A stretch of 64,000 nucleotides of DNA from Clostridia bacterium (GTDB taxonomy: Bacteria; Bacillota; Clostridia; Oscillospirales; RGIG8002). The notes below the pieces were generated by a model. That model had not been told where the DNA came from. It saw only the letters and a list, made by a program, of their open reading frames with translations, and ran no database searches. A program made the position numbers and the translations under genes. Within the stretch, counting starts at the first letter, position 1; each line of letters begins with the position of its first letter. The DNA is taken from the NCBI GenBank assembly GCA_017620395.1, contig JAFZQJ010000020.1:53896-117895 (forward strand). Reading direction: 5' to 3'. Positions 42,211 to 50,567 of the stretch are shown piece after piece.

Positions 42211-43230
42211 TTATTTCACGGTCTCGTCGTCTTTCGGCGCGAGCTTGCTGTTTTCGATAGCGAAGCGGCAGACCTCGTCGACGGTGGTGAAGGCGAGGGC
42301 GGTGTAGGTATCCGCCGCGCCGTAGTAGATCGCAATCCTGCCGGTGTCGGCGTCCGCGAGCGCGGCGCAGGGGAAGCAGACGTTCGGCACCATACCGCTG
42401 ACTTCATAGGGCATTTCGGGCGTGAGAACGTAGTCGGACGCTCTGTAAAGCACCTTCCACGGCTCGTTCTTGTCAAGTATGGCGACGCCCATTGAATAAA
42501 CGTAGCCGTTGCAGGTGTTGCATACGCCGTGATAGAAGGTCAGCCAGCCGAGGTTGGTCTCTATCGGTATCGGGCCGGCGCCTATCTTCATATCCTGCCA
42601 CCAGCCGTACGCCTTGTTGCTCATCACCTTGCGGTGTCTGCCCCAATATATCATATCGGGGCTTTCGCTGATATAGATATCGCCGAAGGGGGTGTGACCG
42701 TAGTCGCTCGGGCGGGAGAGCATATAGAACTTGCCGCCGATTTTCCTCGGGAAGAGCACGCCGTTGCGGTTCGGCACGAGGAAGGCGTTGTCGAGGCGGG
42801 TGTATTCCTTGAAGTCGTTCGTCTTCGCGACCGCGATGGTCGGGCCGCCGCCGAAGTCGGTGCACCAGGTTATGTAATAGGTTCCCTCGATTTCAACAAG
42901 GCGCGGATCGTAGCCGTAGGCGGAAACGAACTCATCGCCGTTTTCATCCTTCCAGTGTATGTAGTCGGGGTTGATGTCCCAATGGATACCGTCCTCGGAG
43001 GTGCCGAAATGTATCTGCGGGAGGATGGCGCGGTTGTCGGCGCGGAAAACGCCGACGAACTTGCCGTCCTTCGGGATAACGGCGCTGTTGAAGATGCGGC
43101 TCGCTCTTCCGACGGGATTCCACTGAGTGATGGGATTCTCGGAATAGCGCCACACGGGGAAGGGGTATCCCTCGGGCTTGTTTTGCCAGGGGATGTTCGG
43201 GATGGATTTGCCGATGATCTTGATTTCCAT
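42211..43230 (-). CDS. GH130-family mannoside phosphorylase
   Basis: A 339-residue five-bladed beta-propeller enzyme. GH130 features are GVFRADNRA, SAYGYDPRLVEIEG, GWWQDMKIGAGPIPIE, LTFYHGV and YYGAADTYTALA. GH130 enzymes use phosphate to split beta-1,4 (or beta-1,2) mannosides such as mannosyl-glucose or mannobiose, giving mannose-1-phosphate without ATP cost. The exact linkage cannot be decided here. Lack of a signal peptide fits an intracellular phosphorylase acting with GH27 downstream. The start ATG follows CGGAG. Confidence 0.92.
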   Translation of the reverse strand: MEIKIIGKSIPNIPWQNKPEGYPFPVWRYSENPITQWNPVGRASRIFNSAVIPKDGKFVGVFRADNRAILPQIHFGTSEDGIHWDINPDYIHWKDENGDEFVSAYGYDPRLVEIEGTYYITWCTDFGGGPTIAVAKTNDFKEYTRLDNAFLVPNRNGVLFPRKIGGKFYMLSRPSDYGHTPFGDIYISESPDMIYWGRHRKVMSNKAYGWWQDMKIGAGPIPIETNLGWLTFYHGVCNTCNGYVYSMGVAILDKNEPWKVLYRASDYVLTPEMPYEVSGMVPNVCFPCAALADADTGRIAIYYGAADTYTALAFTTVDEVCRFAIENSKLAPKDDETVK

Positions 43231-43265
43231 AGGTGGTCTCCGTTCTGCCGCTTTGCGGCCGTTTT

Positions 43266-44033
43266 TTATATTTCGCGCCTTATGACGTCCGAAAGCATGA
43301 TATAAGGCAGCGAGAAGCGGTTATCGATATAGGATTCCGACGGTGAAGTGACGGTCGTGTCCGGATTAAGTATCGGAATCGAAAGCGTGAGTTTCTTGTT
43401 TTGCTCGTAGAGCAAGGCGCCGCAGTCCTCGGCGGCGTTGTGAAGATTCAGTCCGAGCAGCGGCTCGGCGAAGAACAGTCCGCTGCTGTAGTCGGTCTTG
43501 CGGCATTCCTCTACAAGATCCGCGATCTGCGGCATCTCAACCGAGGAGGCGTATTCAAGCTCAAGGCGGCGGTGCTTTTTCGACGCGATGAGCCATAGTT
43601 TGGCGTTTTTGTCACGTTCGAGGGCGAGGGCGATCGGAAGCATAAGCAGATAACAGCATTCCTTTGAGGAAATGCCCAGAACGCAGTCCGGCAGGAAGGA
43701 TGAGAAGCTGAATTCGACGCCGGCATGAGAGCAGATCGCTTCTACCGTCCGGCAGCAGTTCGAATAAACGTCGGGGAAGGAGCAGGTGCTTCCGTCGTCA
43801 TCTTTCTCGCTGATGATACGGTCGGAGATGCCCTTGAGCAGCAGGCGGTTACGCATCAGACGGCAGCATTCACCGTCTATCTCGCCAAGATTCTTCTTCA
43901 CATATCCGGGAAGCTCATCCTGTATCAAATCGCCGCAGATGTTCATTATCCTGTTGAGGGCGTCGCCGGTAAAGGAGTTGTATGAACTGGCGATAAGACG
44001 GAGACTCTCATAGGCTTCGTTACTGTTATCCAT
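43266..44033 (-). CDS. Degenerate sensor-kinase-like protein, function unknown
   Basis: A 255-residue protein without membrane segments. Its two halves have the layout of a DHp helix pair plus a GHKL ATPase. CCYLLMLPIALALERDKNAK takes the place of the N-box, and LLGLNLHNAAEDCGALLYEQ the place of the G2 region before the last strand (LTLSIPIL). The phospho-acceptor His and the ATP-binding Asn and Gly residues are missing, so it should not be an active kinase. The C-terminus ends YIMLSDVIRREI. It sits between GH130 and GH16 genes on the same strand. A regulatory or scaffold role is my inference. Confidence 0.6.
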   Translation of the reverse strand: MDNSNEAYESLRLIASSYNSFTGDALNRIMNICGDLIQDELPGYVKKNLGEIDGECCRLMRNRLLLKGISDRIISEKDDDGSTCSFPDVYSNCCRTVEAICSHAGVEFSFSSFLPDCVLGISSKECCYLLMLPIALALERDKNAKLWLIASKKHRRLELEYASSVEMPQIADLVEECRKTDYSSGLFFAEPLLGLNLHNAAEDCGALLYEQNKKLTLSIPILNPDTTVTSPSESYIDNRFSLPYIMLSDVIRREI

Positions 44034-44075
44034 ATCTTCCTCGCTTTCTCCGCTGTCTATTATGGGTATCTCGGT

Positions 44076-44804
44076 TTACTGATATACCCGCACGTAGTCG
44101 ATAATATAGTCCTGAGGCAGCTCGGTCTCTTCGTTCGGGCAGGAGTCCGGACCCCAGTTCTCGAGCGAAGTGTTGAGAATGATGAAGTGAGGCTTGTTGA
44201 AGGCTCCCTGCATATCCGGCGTTATCTCCATTCTGTAGAGCTCGTGCTCGTCAAAGAAGAAGGTCATGCCCTCGGCGTCCCATTCGACCGCGTAGACGTG
44301 GAAGTCTTCGCAGAGCGGGCGGTCGTTGACGTAGGACTTTTCGCGTCCGCCGTACTGGTCGTGACCGCGCTTCTCATAGGATTCCCAGTGCACCGTGGAG
44401 AGCGTTTCGCAGTCGCGGACGCCGGCTCCGCCGGTCATTTCCATAATGTCGATCTCGCCGCAGAGCGGCCAGTCGACGCCATCGAAGAAGTTGGCGCCGA
44501 GAGTCCAGAAAGCAGGCCAGAGCGCGCGGCTGCGCGGGAGTTTAGCACGCATTTCAATGCGGCCGTAGAGCCACGCCTTGCGCGGGCCGGTGATGACGCT
44601 CGCGGAGGTGTATTCCGCGCCCTCGTAGTTTTCGCGCAGGGTGCGTATCACGAGACAGCCGTTCTCGACGAAGCAGTTTTCGCGGCGGTTGGTGAAGTAC
44701 TGCGGCTCGCCCTTGCGGAGCATGCCGACCTCCTTCGCCCAGACCTGCGGATCGAGATCGGAGCCGTTGAAGTCGTCTTCAAAAACGAGGTTTGTATATT
44801 TCAT
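44076..44804 (-). CDS. GH16-family beta-glucanase (copy 1)
   Basis: A 242-residue GH16 jelly-roll enzyme with the catalytic motif GEIDIMEM (ExDxxE) and MRAKLPRSRALWPAFWTLG before it. GH16 covers laminarinases, lichenases and related endo-beta-glucanases or galactanases. There is no signal peptide, which is unusual for a polysaccharidase and suggests action on imported oligosaccharides, or a non-classical export route. It is a close paralogue of the next gene, whose stop is one base from this gene's ATG. The pair is a tandem duplication. Confidence 0.9.
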   Translation of the reverse strand: MKYTNLVFEDDFNGSDLDPQVWAKEVGMLRKGEPQYFTNRRENCFVENGCLVIRTLRENYEGAEYTSASVITGPRKAWLYGRIEMRAKLPRSRALWPAFWTLGANFFDGVDWPLCGEIDIMEMTGGAGVRDCETLSTVHWESYEKRGHDQYGGREKSYVNDRPLCEDFHVYAVEWDAEGMTFFFDEHELYRMEITPDMQGAFNKPHFIILNTSLENWGPDSCPNEETELPQDYIIDYVRVYQ

Positions 44805-44805
44805 A

Positions 44806-45540
44806 TCACGCCTCCTGATAAACGCGGACGTAGTCTATAACGTATCTCTGCGGCAGGTCGGTCTCTTCGTTGGGGCAGGTGTTCTCGTCCCAGTTCTCGA
44901 GCGCAGTGTTCAGCAGGATGTAGTGCGGCTTGTCGAAGGAGCCCTGCATGTCGGGGGTTATATCGCATTCGTAAATCACGGTGTCGTCGAAGTACCATAC
45001 GAACTTCTCCTTCGTCCATTCGACCGCGTATACGTGGAAGTCTTCGCTGAGCTCTCTGTCATAGGTATAAACGCCGTTGGAGGTGCCGCCGCTTTCGCGG
45101 TGCTCGCCGGTCTCGGCGGAAAGCCAGTGGAGCGTGGCGATCGTCTGCCTTTCGCGGAGCTCGGTGCCGCCGAGCTTTTCCATAATGTCGATCTCGCCGC
45201 AGAGCGGCCAGTTGACCTCGTGGATATTCGTGCCGAGCGTCCAGAACGCCGGCCATACGCTGCGGCTGCGGGGGAGCTTTGCGCGCATTTCGAAGCGGCC
45301 GTAGGTCCATGCGTGGGAGAACTCCGTCGTCACCTCGGCGGAGGTGTACGGCGCGCCCTCGTATTCCTCGCGGAGCGTCTGAATGACGAGGCAGCCGTCT
45401 TCGATGAAGCAGTTTCTGTCCTCTTTGGTATAATACTGCGGCTCTCTGTTGCGGATAAGGCCGGTATCCTTGTGCCAGACCTTTTCGTTGAGCTTCGGCT
45501 CGTTGAAATCGTCCTCGAAGACGAGCTTCCAGTTGCTCAT
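44806..45540 (-). CDS. GH16-family beta-glucanase (copy 2)
   Basis: A 244-residue GH16 enzyme. The catalytic residues are in CGEIDIMEKLGG, and the shared N-terminal pattern LVFEDDFNEPKLNEKVW confirms homology with the downstream copy. The active-site surroundings differ (LGGTELRERQTIATLHW versus TGGAGVRDCETLSTVHW), so specificity may differ too. It is the first gene of the minus-strand run GH16-GH16-kinase-like-GH130-GH27. The start ATG follows AAGGAG. Confidence 0.9.
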   Translation of the reverse strand: MSNWKLVFEDDFNEPKLNEKVWHKDTGLIRNREPQYYTKEDRNCFIEDGCLVIQTLREEYEGAPYTSAEVTTEFSHAWTYGRFEMRAKLPRSRSVWPAFWTLGTNIHEVNWPLCGEIDIMEKLGGTELRERQTIATLHWLSAETGEHRESGGTSNGVYTYDRELSEDFHVYAVEWTKEKFVWYFDDTVIYECDITPDMQGSFDKPHYILLNTALENWDENTCPNEETDLPQRYVIDYVRVYQEA

Positions 45541-45571
45541 ATTATCGCTCCTTCGTTTTGTTTATGGGAAT

Positions 45572-45601
45572 ATTCTATCATATCGAAGCTGTAAAAATCA
45601 A
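45572..45601 (-). promoter_or_regulatory. Probable promoter of the GH16-GH130-GH27 run
   Basis: Minus strand: TTGATT (45596-45601), 18-base spacer, TAGAAT (45572-45577), about 32 bases before the ATG at 45540. Confidence 0.65.
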
Positions 45602-45624
45602 TAGCATTCGACATATATCGACAA

Positions 45625-47997
45625 TTATTTGAGCTCGACGACGGTGACGCCGTGCTCGCCCTCGCCGTAAGTGCCGGGGCGGTAGCTCTTGACCGCCTTG
45701 TGCGAGCGCAGATAGACGGCTACGGCGGCGCGGAGCGCGCCCGTGCCTTTGCCGTGGATTATCGTGAAGTTCTTGACCTTGTTCATCACGCAGCTGTCGA
45801 TGAAGGAGTCAAGCTCGATCTCCGCCTCCATCGCGGTCTTGCCGCGAACGTCTATTTCGAGTTTCGCCGGCGTTTCAACGCGCACGACGGAGGTGCCGCC
45901 GGCGCTCTTAGGCTTGCTCATGCTGCCCTCGAGCAGGCGCAGGGAGGACTGGTCGATTTTCATCTTGACGTTGCCGACGATGACGGTCAGCTTGCCGTTC
46001 TTATCGGGCAGGGACTGCACCGTGCCGTTGCGGTTGACGTCGGTGACGAAGACGGAGTCGCCGACCTTGAGCGGACGCGGCAGCTCGTAGTGGTCGTTGA
46101 CCGGCTTGCGCTCCGCGATCTCGTTTTCGAGCTTGTTAAGGCCGGTGTTGGCGGCGAGTTTCGCGTCGAGTATCTTTTTGCGGACCTCCTCGTCGTCAAG
46201 CTCGCGCGCGAGCTTGTTAAGGCGCTCCATTATCGCGGCGACCTCCTTGCGCGAATCGTCGAGCAGGCGCTCTTTTTCCTTTTCCGCGTCTTTCAGCAGC
46301 GCGTCGCGCGTGCGCTCGAGGCCGAGGTATTCCTGCTCGGCTTTCGCTTTGCGCGCGCTCGCCTGGCGTAGAAGGTCGTTGGCGTGCTCCTTCTCCTTTT
46401 CCGCCGCCTGCCGCGCCGTTTCGAGCTTGGAGATGACCTCCTCGAAGCGGGAGTTGTCGGCGGAGATAAGCTCGCCTGCGCGTGCGATAACGCCGCCGTC
46501 GAGTCCGAGGCGTTCCGCTATCGCGAAGGCGTTGGACCTGCCGGGCACGCCGATGAGCAGGCGGTAGGTGGGCTTCAGCGACTTGACGTCGAATTCGCAG
46601 GAGGCGTTTTCGACGCCCTCGGTGTTCAGAGCGTACTGCTTCAGCTCCGCGTAATGCGTCGTAGCGGCGAGCGCCGCGCCCGTCGCCTTGACCTTTTCGA
46701 GTATCGCGATGGCGAGCGCCGCGCCCTCGACCGGGTCGGTACCCGCGCCTATCTCGTCGAAAAGCACCAGACTGTCGCGGTCGCAGCAGTCGAGTATCGC
46801 GATTATGTTCTTCATATGCGCCGAGAAGGTGGAGAGCGACTGCTCTATCGACTGCTCGTCGCCGATATCCGCCATCACGCTCGTGAAAAAGGCCGCCTTG
46901 CTGTTTTCGGAGACGGGTATATGCAGCCCGCACGCCGCCATCAGCGAAAGCAGGCCGAGCGTTTTCAGCGCGACGGTCTTGCCGCCGGTGTTCGGGCCGG
47001 TGATTATGAGCGAGGTGTACGCGCCGCCGAGCCGCACGTCTATCGGCACCGCCTTGCCCTTCGGTATCAGCGGATGCCGCGCCTTTACGAAGTCGATTAT
47101 CCCGTCTGCATTCAGCTCGGGCTCGCGTCCGTCAAGCTGGAACGAAAGCCGGCCGCAGGCGAAGGCGAAGTCGAGCATGATTATATTCTTGTATGTCGAA
47201 CGTACCGAACCCGCCGCCGCGGCGACGAGCGCGGAAAGCTCGGCGAGTATGCGCGCGATCTCCTTCTGCTCCTCCGAGCGAAGTACGGCGAGCTTGTTGT
47301 TAGCGTCGACCGCCGCCATCGGCTCGATAAAGTAGGTGCCGCCGCTTCCGGAGGTGTCGTGCACGAGACCGGGGAACTCGCCGCGGTACTGCGCCTTGAC
47401 GGGTATGACGTATCTGTTGTCGCGCACGGTGATGAGCGCCTCCTGCAGATACTTCTGCTTGTCGGGCGACATTATTATCTTCTGCAGCGAAACGCGGAGC
47501 TCCTCCGCGACGGCGCGGCTCTTGCGCCTTATCGAGAGCAGCTCGGGGCTCGCGTTGTCCGCGATCTCCTCGGGCGAGAGTATCGCGGAGACGATGCGTT
47601 CCTCGAGGTCGGCGTTCGGAACGACTCCGTTGAAGAATTCGCTCAGGCTGTCGCCGCCGGTCTTTATGTTCTTACGGTAGGCGACGACGCGTTTGGAGAC
47701 CTTGAGCACGTCCGCGACGGTCAGCAGGTCGCCGGGCGAAAGCGAGCCGCCCTGCTCTGCGAGGAGCAGCAGGCGTTCGATATCGCGCAGTCCGCCGAAA
47801 TCGAGTCCGCCGTAGTGCGTGATGAGCCCGACCGCGTCGGTCGTGCGCTTCATCCTTCTGCGCGCGCCCTCGAGCGTGCCCGCGGGCTCGAGGGCCTCGG
47901 CGAGCGCGGCGCTTTCTTCGCACTGGCACTCCTTTGCGAGCATATGCCTTATCTGCGGAAGCTCGAGCGATTCGTATGATTTTACGCTGTAATCCAT
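45625..47997 (-). CDS. mutS2: MutS2 family DNA/ribosome-acting ATPase with Smr domain
   Basis: A 790-residue MutS2: core and clamp domains, an ABC-type ATPase with Walker A GPNTGGKTVALKTLG and Walker B LVLFDEIGAGTDPVEG, a long coiled coil (about 515-620), and a C-terminal Smr endonuclease domain (about 712-790) with LEIDVRGKTAMEAE and FTIIHGKGTGALR. MutS2 suppresses recombination and, in Bacillus, also acts on collided ribosomes. It lacks the mismatch-recognition domain of MutS. It is encoded directly after recO. Confidence 0.96.
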   Translation of the reverse strand: MDYSVKSYESLELPQIRHMLAKECQCEESAALAEALEPAGTLEGARRRMKRTTDAVGLITHYGGLDFGGLRDIERLLLLAEQGGSLSPGDLLTVADVLKVSKRVVAYRKNIKTGGDSLSEFFNGVVPNADLEERIVSAILSPEEIADNASPELLSIRRKSRAVAEELRVSLQKIIMSPDKQKYLQEALITVRDNRYVIPVKAQYRGEFPGLVHDTSGSGGTYFIEPMAAVDANNKLAVLRSEEQKEIARILAELSALVAAAAGSVRSTYKNIIMLDFAFACGRLSFQLDGREPELNADGIIDFVKARHPLIPKGKAVPIDVRLGGAYTSLIITGPNTGGKTVALKTLGLLSLMAACGLHIPVSENSKAAFFTSVMADIGDEQSIEQSLSTFSAHMKNIIAILDCCDRDSLVLFDEIGAGTDPVEGAALAIAILEKVKATGAALAATTHYAELKQYALNTEGVENASCEFDVKSLKPTYRLLIGVPGRSNAFAIAERLGLDGGVIARAGELISADNSRFEEVISKLETARQAAEKEKEHANDLLRQASARKAKAEQEYLGLERTRDALLKDAEKEKERLLDDSRKEVAAIMERLNKLARELDDEEVRKKILDAKLAANTGLNKLENEIAERKPVNDHYELPRPLKVGDSVFVTDVNRNGTVQSLPDKNGKLTVIVGNVKMKIDQSSLRLLEGSMSKPKSAGGTSVVRVETPAKLEIDVRGKTAMEAEIELDSFIDSCVMNKVKNFTIIHGKGTGALRAAVAVYLRSHKAVKSYRPGTYGEGEHGVTVVELK

Positions 47998-47998
47998 A

Positions 47999-48745
47999 TT
48001 ATTCCAGCCCCTTGTAGAAGTCGAGGGCAGGGAAGCCCCTGCCGCATTGAGCGAGTAGGTATTTTTCGGCAGTCTGCCCCAGAAGGAGCAGGTTTTCGCC
48101 GCCGAGCGAGAAGGAGAAAACGCGCCCCGCCTCCGCGGAAACGACGTGCCGCATCGCGAGCAGAACGGCGGGCGTCACGGCAGTCATTCCGGATGCGGAT
48201 TCGCGGCAGCCGTCGCAGCGGAGCGCTCCGCTGGTAAGGTCGAGCCACGCGATCCCCTCGGGCGGGAAGTCGGGCCTGCCGCACTTCTCGCAGTCGCCGA
48301 GCAGGGGAGCGTAGCCGAGTATCGCCGCGAGGCGAAGCTCGAAGCAAGCCTTTATAAGTTTCAGCGGCTTTTTGCCTTCGGCGGCGAGGTGGAAGCAGTT
48401 GAGCACGAGCGGGAGTATATCCGCCGTCTCGGCGTATTCGTCGAGCAGGGAATATACGACCTGCGAAATGTAGGAGCAGAGCGCGACGACGGAGATGTCC
48501 CTCCGCAGCGCGAAAAAGCCCTCGGCAAGATCCGCGGAGTTTAGCGAATAGCGCTCCCGCGACTTGTAGAGGGTGAACTCAGAGTAGCAGAAAAGTCTCG
48601 CGCCGGAGTTTCTGCTCCTCGGATTGAAGATGCCCTTCGTCCAGACGCGGATCACTCCGCGGTCCTCGGTGAGCAGCGTGATGACGCAGTCGCCGTCGGA
48701 CACCTTCTGTTCACGGATAACGAGCCCCTTGGTTTTCAGCGTCAT
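47999..48745 (-). CDS. recO: DNA repair protein RecO
   Basis: A 248-residue RecO: N-terminal OB fold (MTLKTKGLVIRE and onward) and a C-terminal zinc-binding region with CEKCGRPD and later LRCDGCRES. RecO loads RecA with RecR on single-stranded DNA. The frame is open far upstream, but ATG 48745 overlaps the era stop by 4 bases (ATGA) and gives the family length. It is part of the era-recO pair typical of Firmicutes. Confidence 0.93.
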   Translation of the reverse strand: MTLKTKGLVIREQKVSDGDCVITLLTEDRGVIRVWTKGIFNPRSRNSGARLFCYSEFTLYKSRERYSLNSADLAEGFFALRRDISVVALCSYISQVVYSLLDEYAETADILPLVLNCFHLAAEGKKPLKLIKACFELRLAAILGYAPLLGDCEKCGRPDFPPEGIAWLDLTSGALRCDGCRESASGMTAVTPAVLLAMRHVVSAEAGRVFSFSLGGENLLLLGQTAEKYLLAQCGRGFPALDFYKGLE

Positions 48746-49635
48746 TGAGTATCGAACATCCCTATCGAGTTTATGAATCCGGCTCTGTTGCGCCAGTTTT
48801 CCTTGACCTTGACGCGCGTCTGCAGGTTGACCTTGCAGCCGAAGAACGCTTCGCAGTCGATACGCGCGGCGGTCATGGTCTTCTTTATCAGCGAGCCGTT
48901 TTTGCCTATGATTATGCCCTTGTGGCTGTCCTTTTCGCAATAGATTATCGCGGAAATATCGAGTATGCCGCTGTCACGCGTCGAGAACTGCTCGATCTCG
49001 ACGGCTATCCCGTGCGGGATCTCGTGGTCGAGCGAAAGCAGCAGCTTTTCACGTATAAGCTCGGCGGCGATAACGCGGTCGGGCTGGTCGGTAACGGCGT
49101 CGTCAGGGAAAAAGTGCGGCGACGGCACGGCGAACTTTTTCAGCTCCGCCTTCAGCTCGTCGACTCCCTCGCCGGTCTCGGCGCTGATGGGGAGGACGGC
49201 TTCGAAATCGAACTGTCCGGAAAGCTCCGCGATGACCGGAAGCAGCGCTTCCTTTTCGCGCAGCGTGTCTATCTTGTTGACGCAGAGTATGACCGGTACG
49301 CCGCTTTTCTTCAATCGCTCAAGGAACTCGCCGACGGGCGAAAGCCCCGCGCCCTGCGGCTCGCAGAGGAGCAGCGCGGCGTCGACTCCGGAGGCGGCCT
49401 CGCCGACCGTCTTTATCATACCTTCGCCGAGCAGGGTGCGCGGCTTGTGGATGCCGGGAGTGTCGAGGAAGACGAACTGCGTTTCGCCCTCGGTGACGAC
49501 TCCGGTCACTCGGGTGCGCGTCGTCTGCGGTTTTGGGGAAACGATGGCGATCTTTTCGCCGACCATCCTGTTGAGAAGCGTGGACTTGCCCACGTTCGGC
49601 ACGCCGAGTATCGCGGCGAAAACGCTCTGTGTCAT
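48742..49635 (-). CDS. era: GTPase Era
   Basis: A 297-residue GTPase with G1 GVPNVGKSTL, G3 DTPGIHKP, G4 NKID and a C-terminal KH domain (GIIIGKNGSLIKKTM). Era binds 16S rRNA near its 3' end during 30S maturation. The order ybeY-dgkA-era-recO is a conserved Firmicutes operon. The start is ATG with AAAGGAAAAG upstream; the stop overlaps recO. Confidence 0.96.
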   Translation of the reverse strand: MTQSVFAAILGVPNVGKSTLLNRMVGEKIAIVSPKPQTTRTRVTGVVTEGETQFVFLDTPGIHKPRTLLGEGMIKTVGEAASGVDAALLLCEPQGAGLSPVGEFLERLKKSGVPVILCVNKIDTLREKEALLPVIAELSGQFDFEAVLPISAETGEGVDELKAELKKFAVPSPHFFPDDAVTDQPDRVIAAELIREKLLLSLDHEIPHGIAVEIEQFSTRDSGILDISAIIYCEKDSHKGIIIGKNGSLIKKTMTAARIDCEAFFGCKVNLQTRVKVKENWRNRAGFINSIGMFDTQ

Positions 49636-49636
49636 A

Positions 49637-50101
49637 TTACTTTTCCTTTCTGTGTCTTCCGGCGAGCGCGACGAAAACGACCGCTCCGGCGAGCGCGGCG
49701 GCGAAGACCGCTATCGCCCACGGGTACGCCTTGAAAAAGGCGAGCGCGGCGTCGACGCGCGCCTTGCGGAAGAAGATGATCCCGCCTCCGACGGCGGCGA
49801 ATATCGCGGCGGCGAGAACTCCGCCCGCGGCGGCGTCCTTCGCGCGTCTTGTCTGCTCGTTTCGCTCGGTGCCGACGCGGTCGAGCGTGCGCTCTATAGC
49901 GGTGTTGTGCGCCTCAGCGGAGATAACGAGCCCCATAAGTATGACCGCGGCGAGCCATTCGTAAGGCTCGATGCCGCATACGAAACCGAAGAACGTGACG
50001 AAAACGCAGAAGCAGATATGCACGCGCATGTTACGCTCGCGCAGTATCGTCTCCGCGAGTCCGCGGAAGGCGTATCCGAATGAGGCGAAAAACTTTTTCA
50101 C
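49637..50101 (-). CDS. dgkA: Diacylglycerol/undecaprenol kinase family protein
   Basis: A 154-residue integral membrane kinase. The N-terminal FGYAFRGLAETILRERNMRVH and the catalytic motif EAHNTAIERTLDRV identify the DgkA/UdpK family, which in Firmicutes phosphorylates undecaprenol to recycle the cell-wall lipid carrier. The C-terminus has an added hydrophobic segment (about 124-146) beyond the usual 120-130 residues. The start is GTG with AAAGGAG upstream. Confidence 0.9.
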   Translation of the reverse strand: MKKFFASFGYAFRGLAETILRERNMRVHICFCVFVTFFGFVCGIEPYEWLAAVILMGLVISAEAHNTAIERTLDRVGTERNEQTRRAKDAAAGGVLAAAIFAAVGGGIIFFRKARVDAALAFFKAYPWAIAVFAAALAGAVVFVALAGRHRKEK

Positions 50102-50120
50102 GGCGTTTCTCCTTTGCGTT

Positions 50121-50567
50121 TCAGTCTCTCGGCGCGATGTCTTTGAGTATAAGCTCCTCCCGCGCGCGCATCTTTGCGCGGTCGGATTCCTCCTCGTGGT
50201 CGTAGCCCATCAGGTGAAGCATCGAATGAACCGTCAGGAAGGCGAGCTCGCGCTCGTATGAATGCCCGTACTCCTTCGCCTGCGAATAGACGCGGTCGCG
50301 GTTGAGCACTATGTCGCCGAGCTGGCGCGGAGTTCCGACTTCGTCGAATAGGGGGAAGGAGAGCACGTCGGTCGTCGCGTCCTTGCCGCGGTAGTCGCGG
50401 TTCAGTTCGCGGACGCGTTCGCTCTCCGTGACGAGCACGGAAACTTCGTATTCGCCCTTCAGCCCCTCCGCTTCGGCGGCGGCGCGGCAGCATCCGCGTA
50501 TCAGCGCGCAGGGCGCTTTTACGCGGTAAAGGCGTTTTTCAAAATCCATACAGACCTTCAGCTTCAT
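50121..50567 (-). CDS. ybeY: Endoribonuclease YbeY
   Basis: A 148-residue metal-dependent RNase. The zinc site is HSMLHLMGYDH near residues 113-123. YbeY takes part in 16S rRNA 3' end processing and ribosome quality control. It overlaps phoH by 4 bases, a pairing found almost throughout Bacillota. The frame and length are complete. Confidence 0.95.
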   Translation of the reverse strand: MKLKVCMDFEKRLYRVKAPCALIRGCCRAAAEAEGLKGEYEVSVLVTESERVRELNRDYRGKDATTDVLSFPLFDEVGTPRQLGDIVLNRDRVYSQAKEYGHSYERELAFLTVHSMLHLMGYDHEEESDRAKMRAREELILKDIAPRD

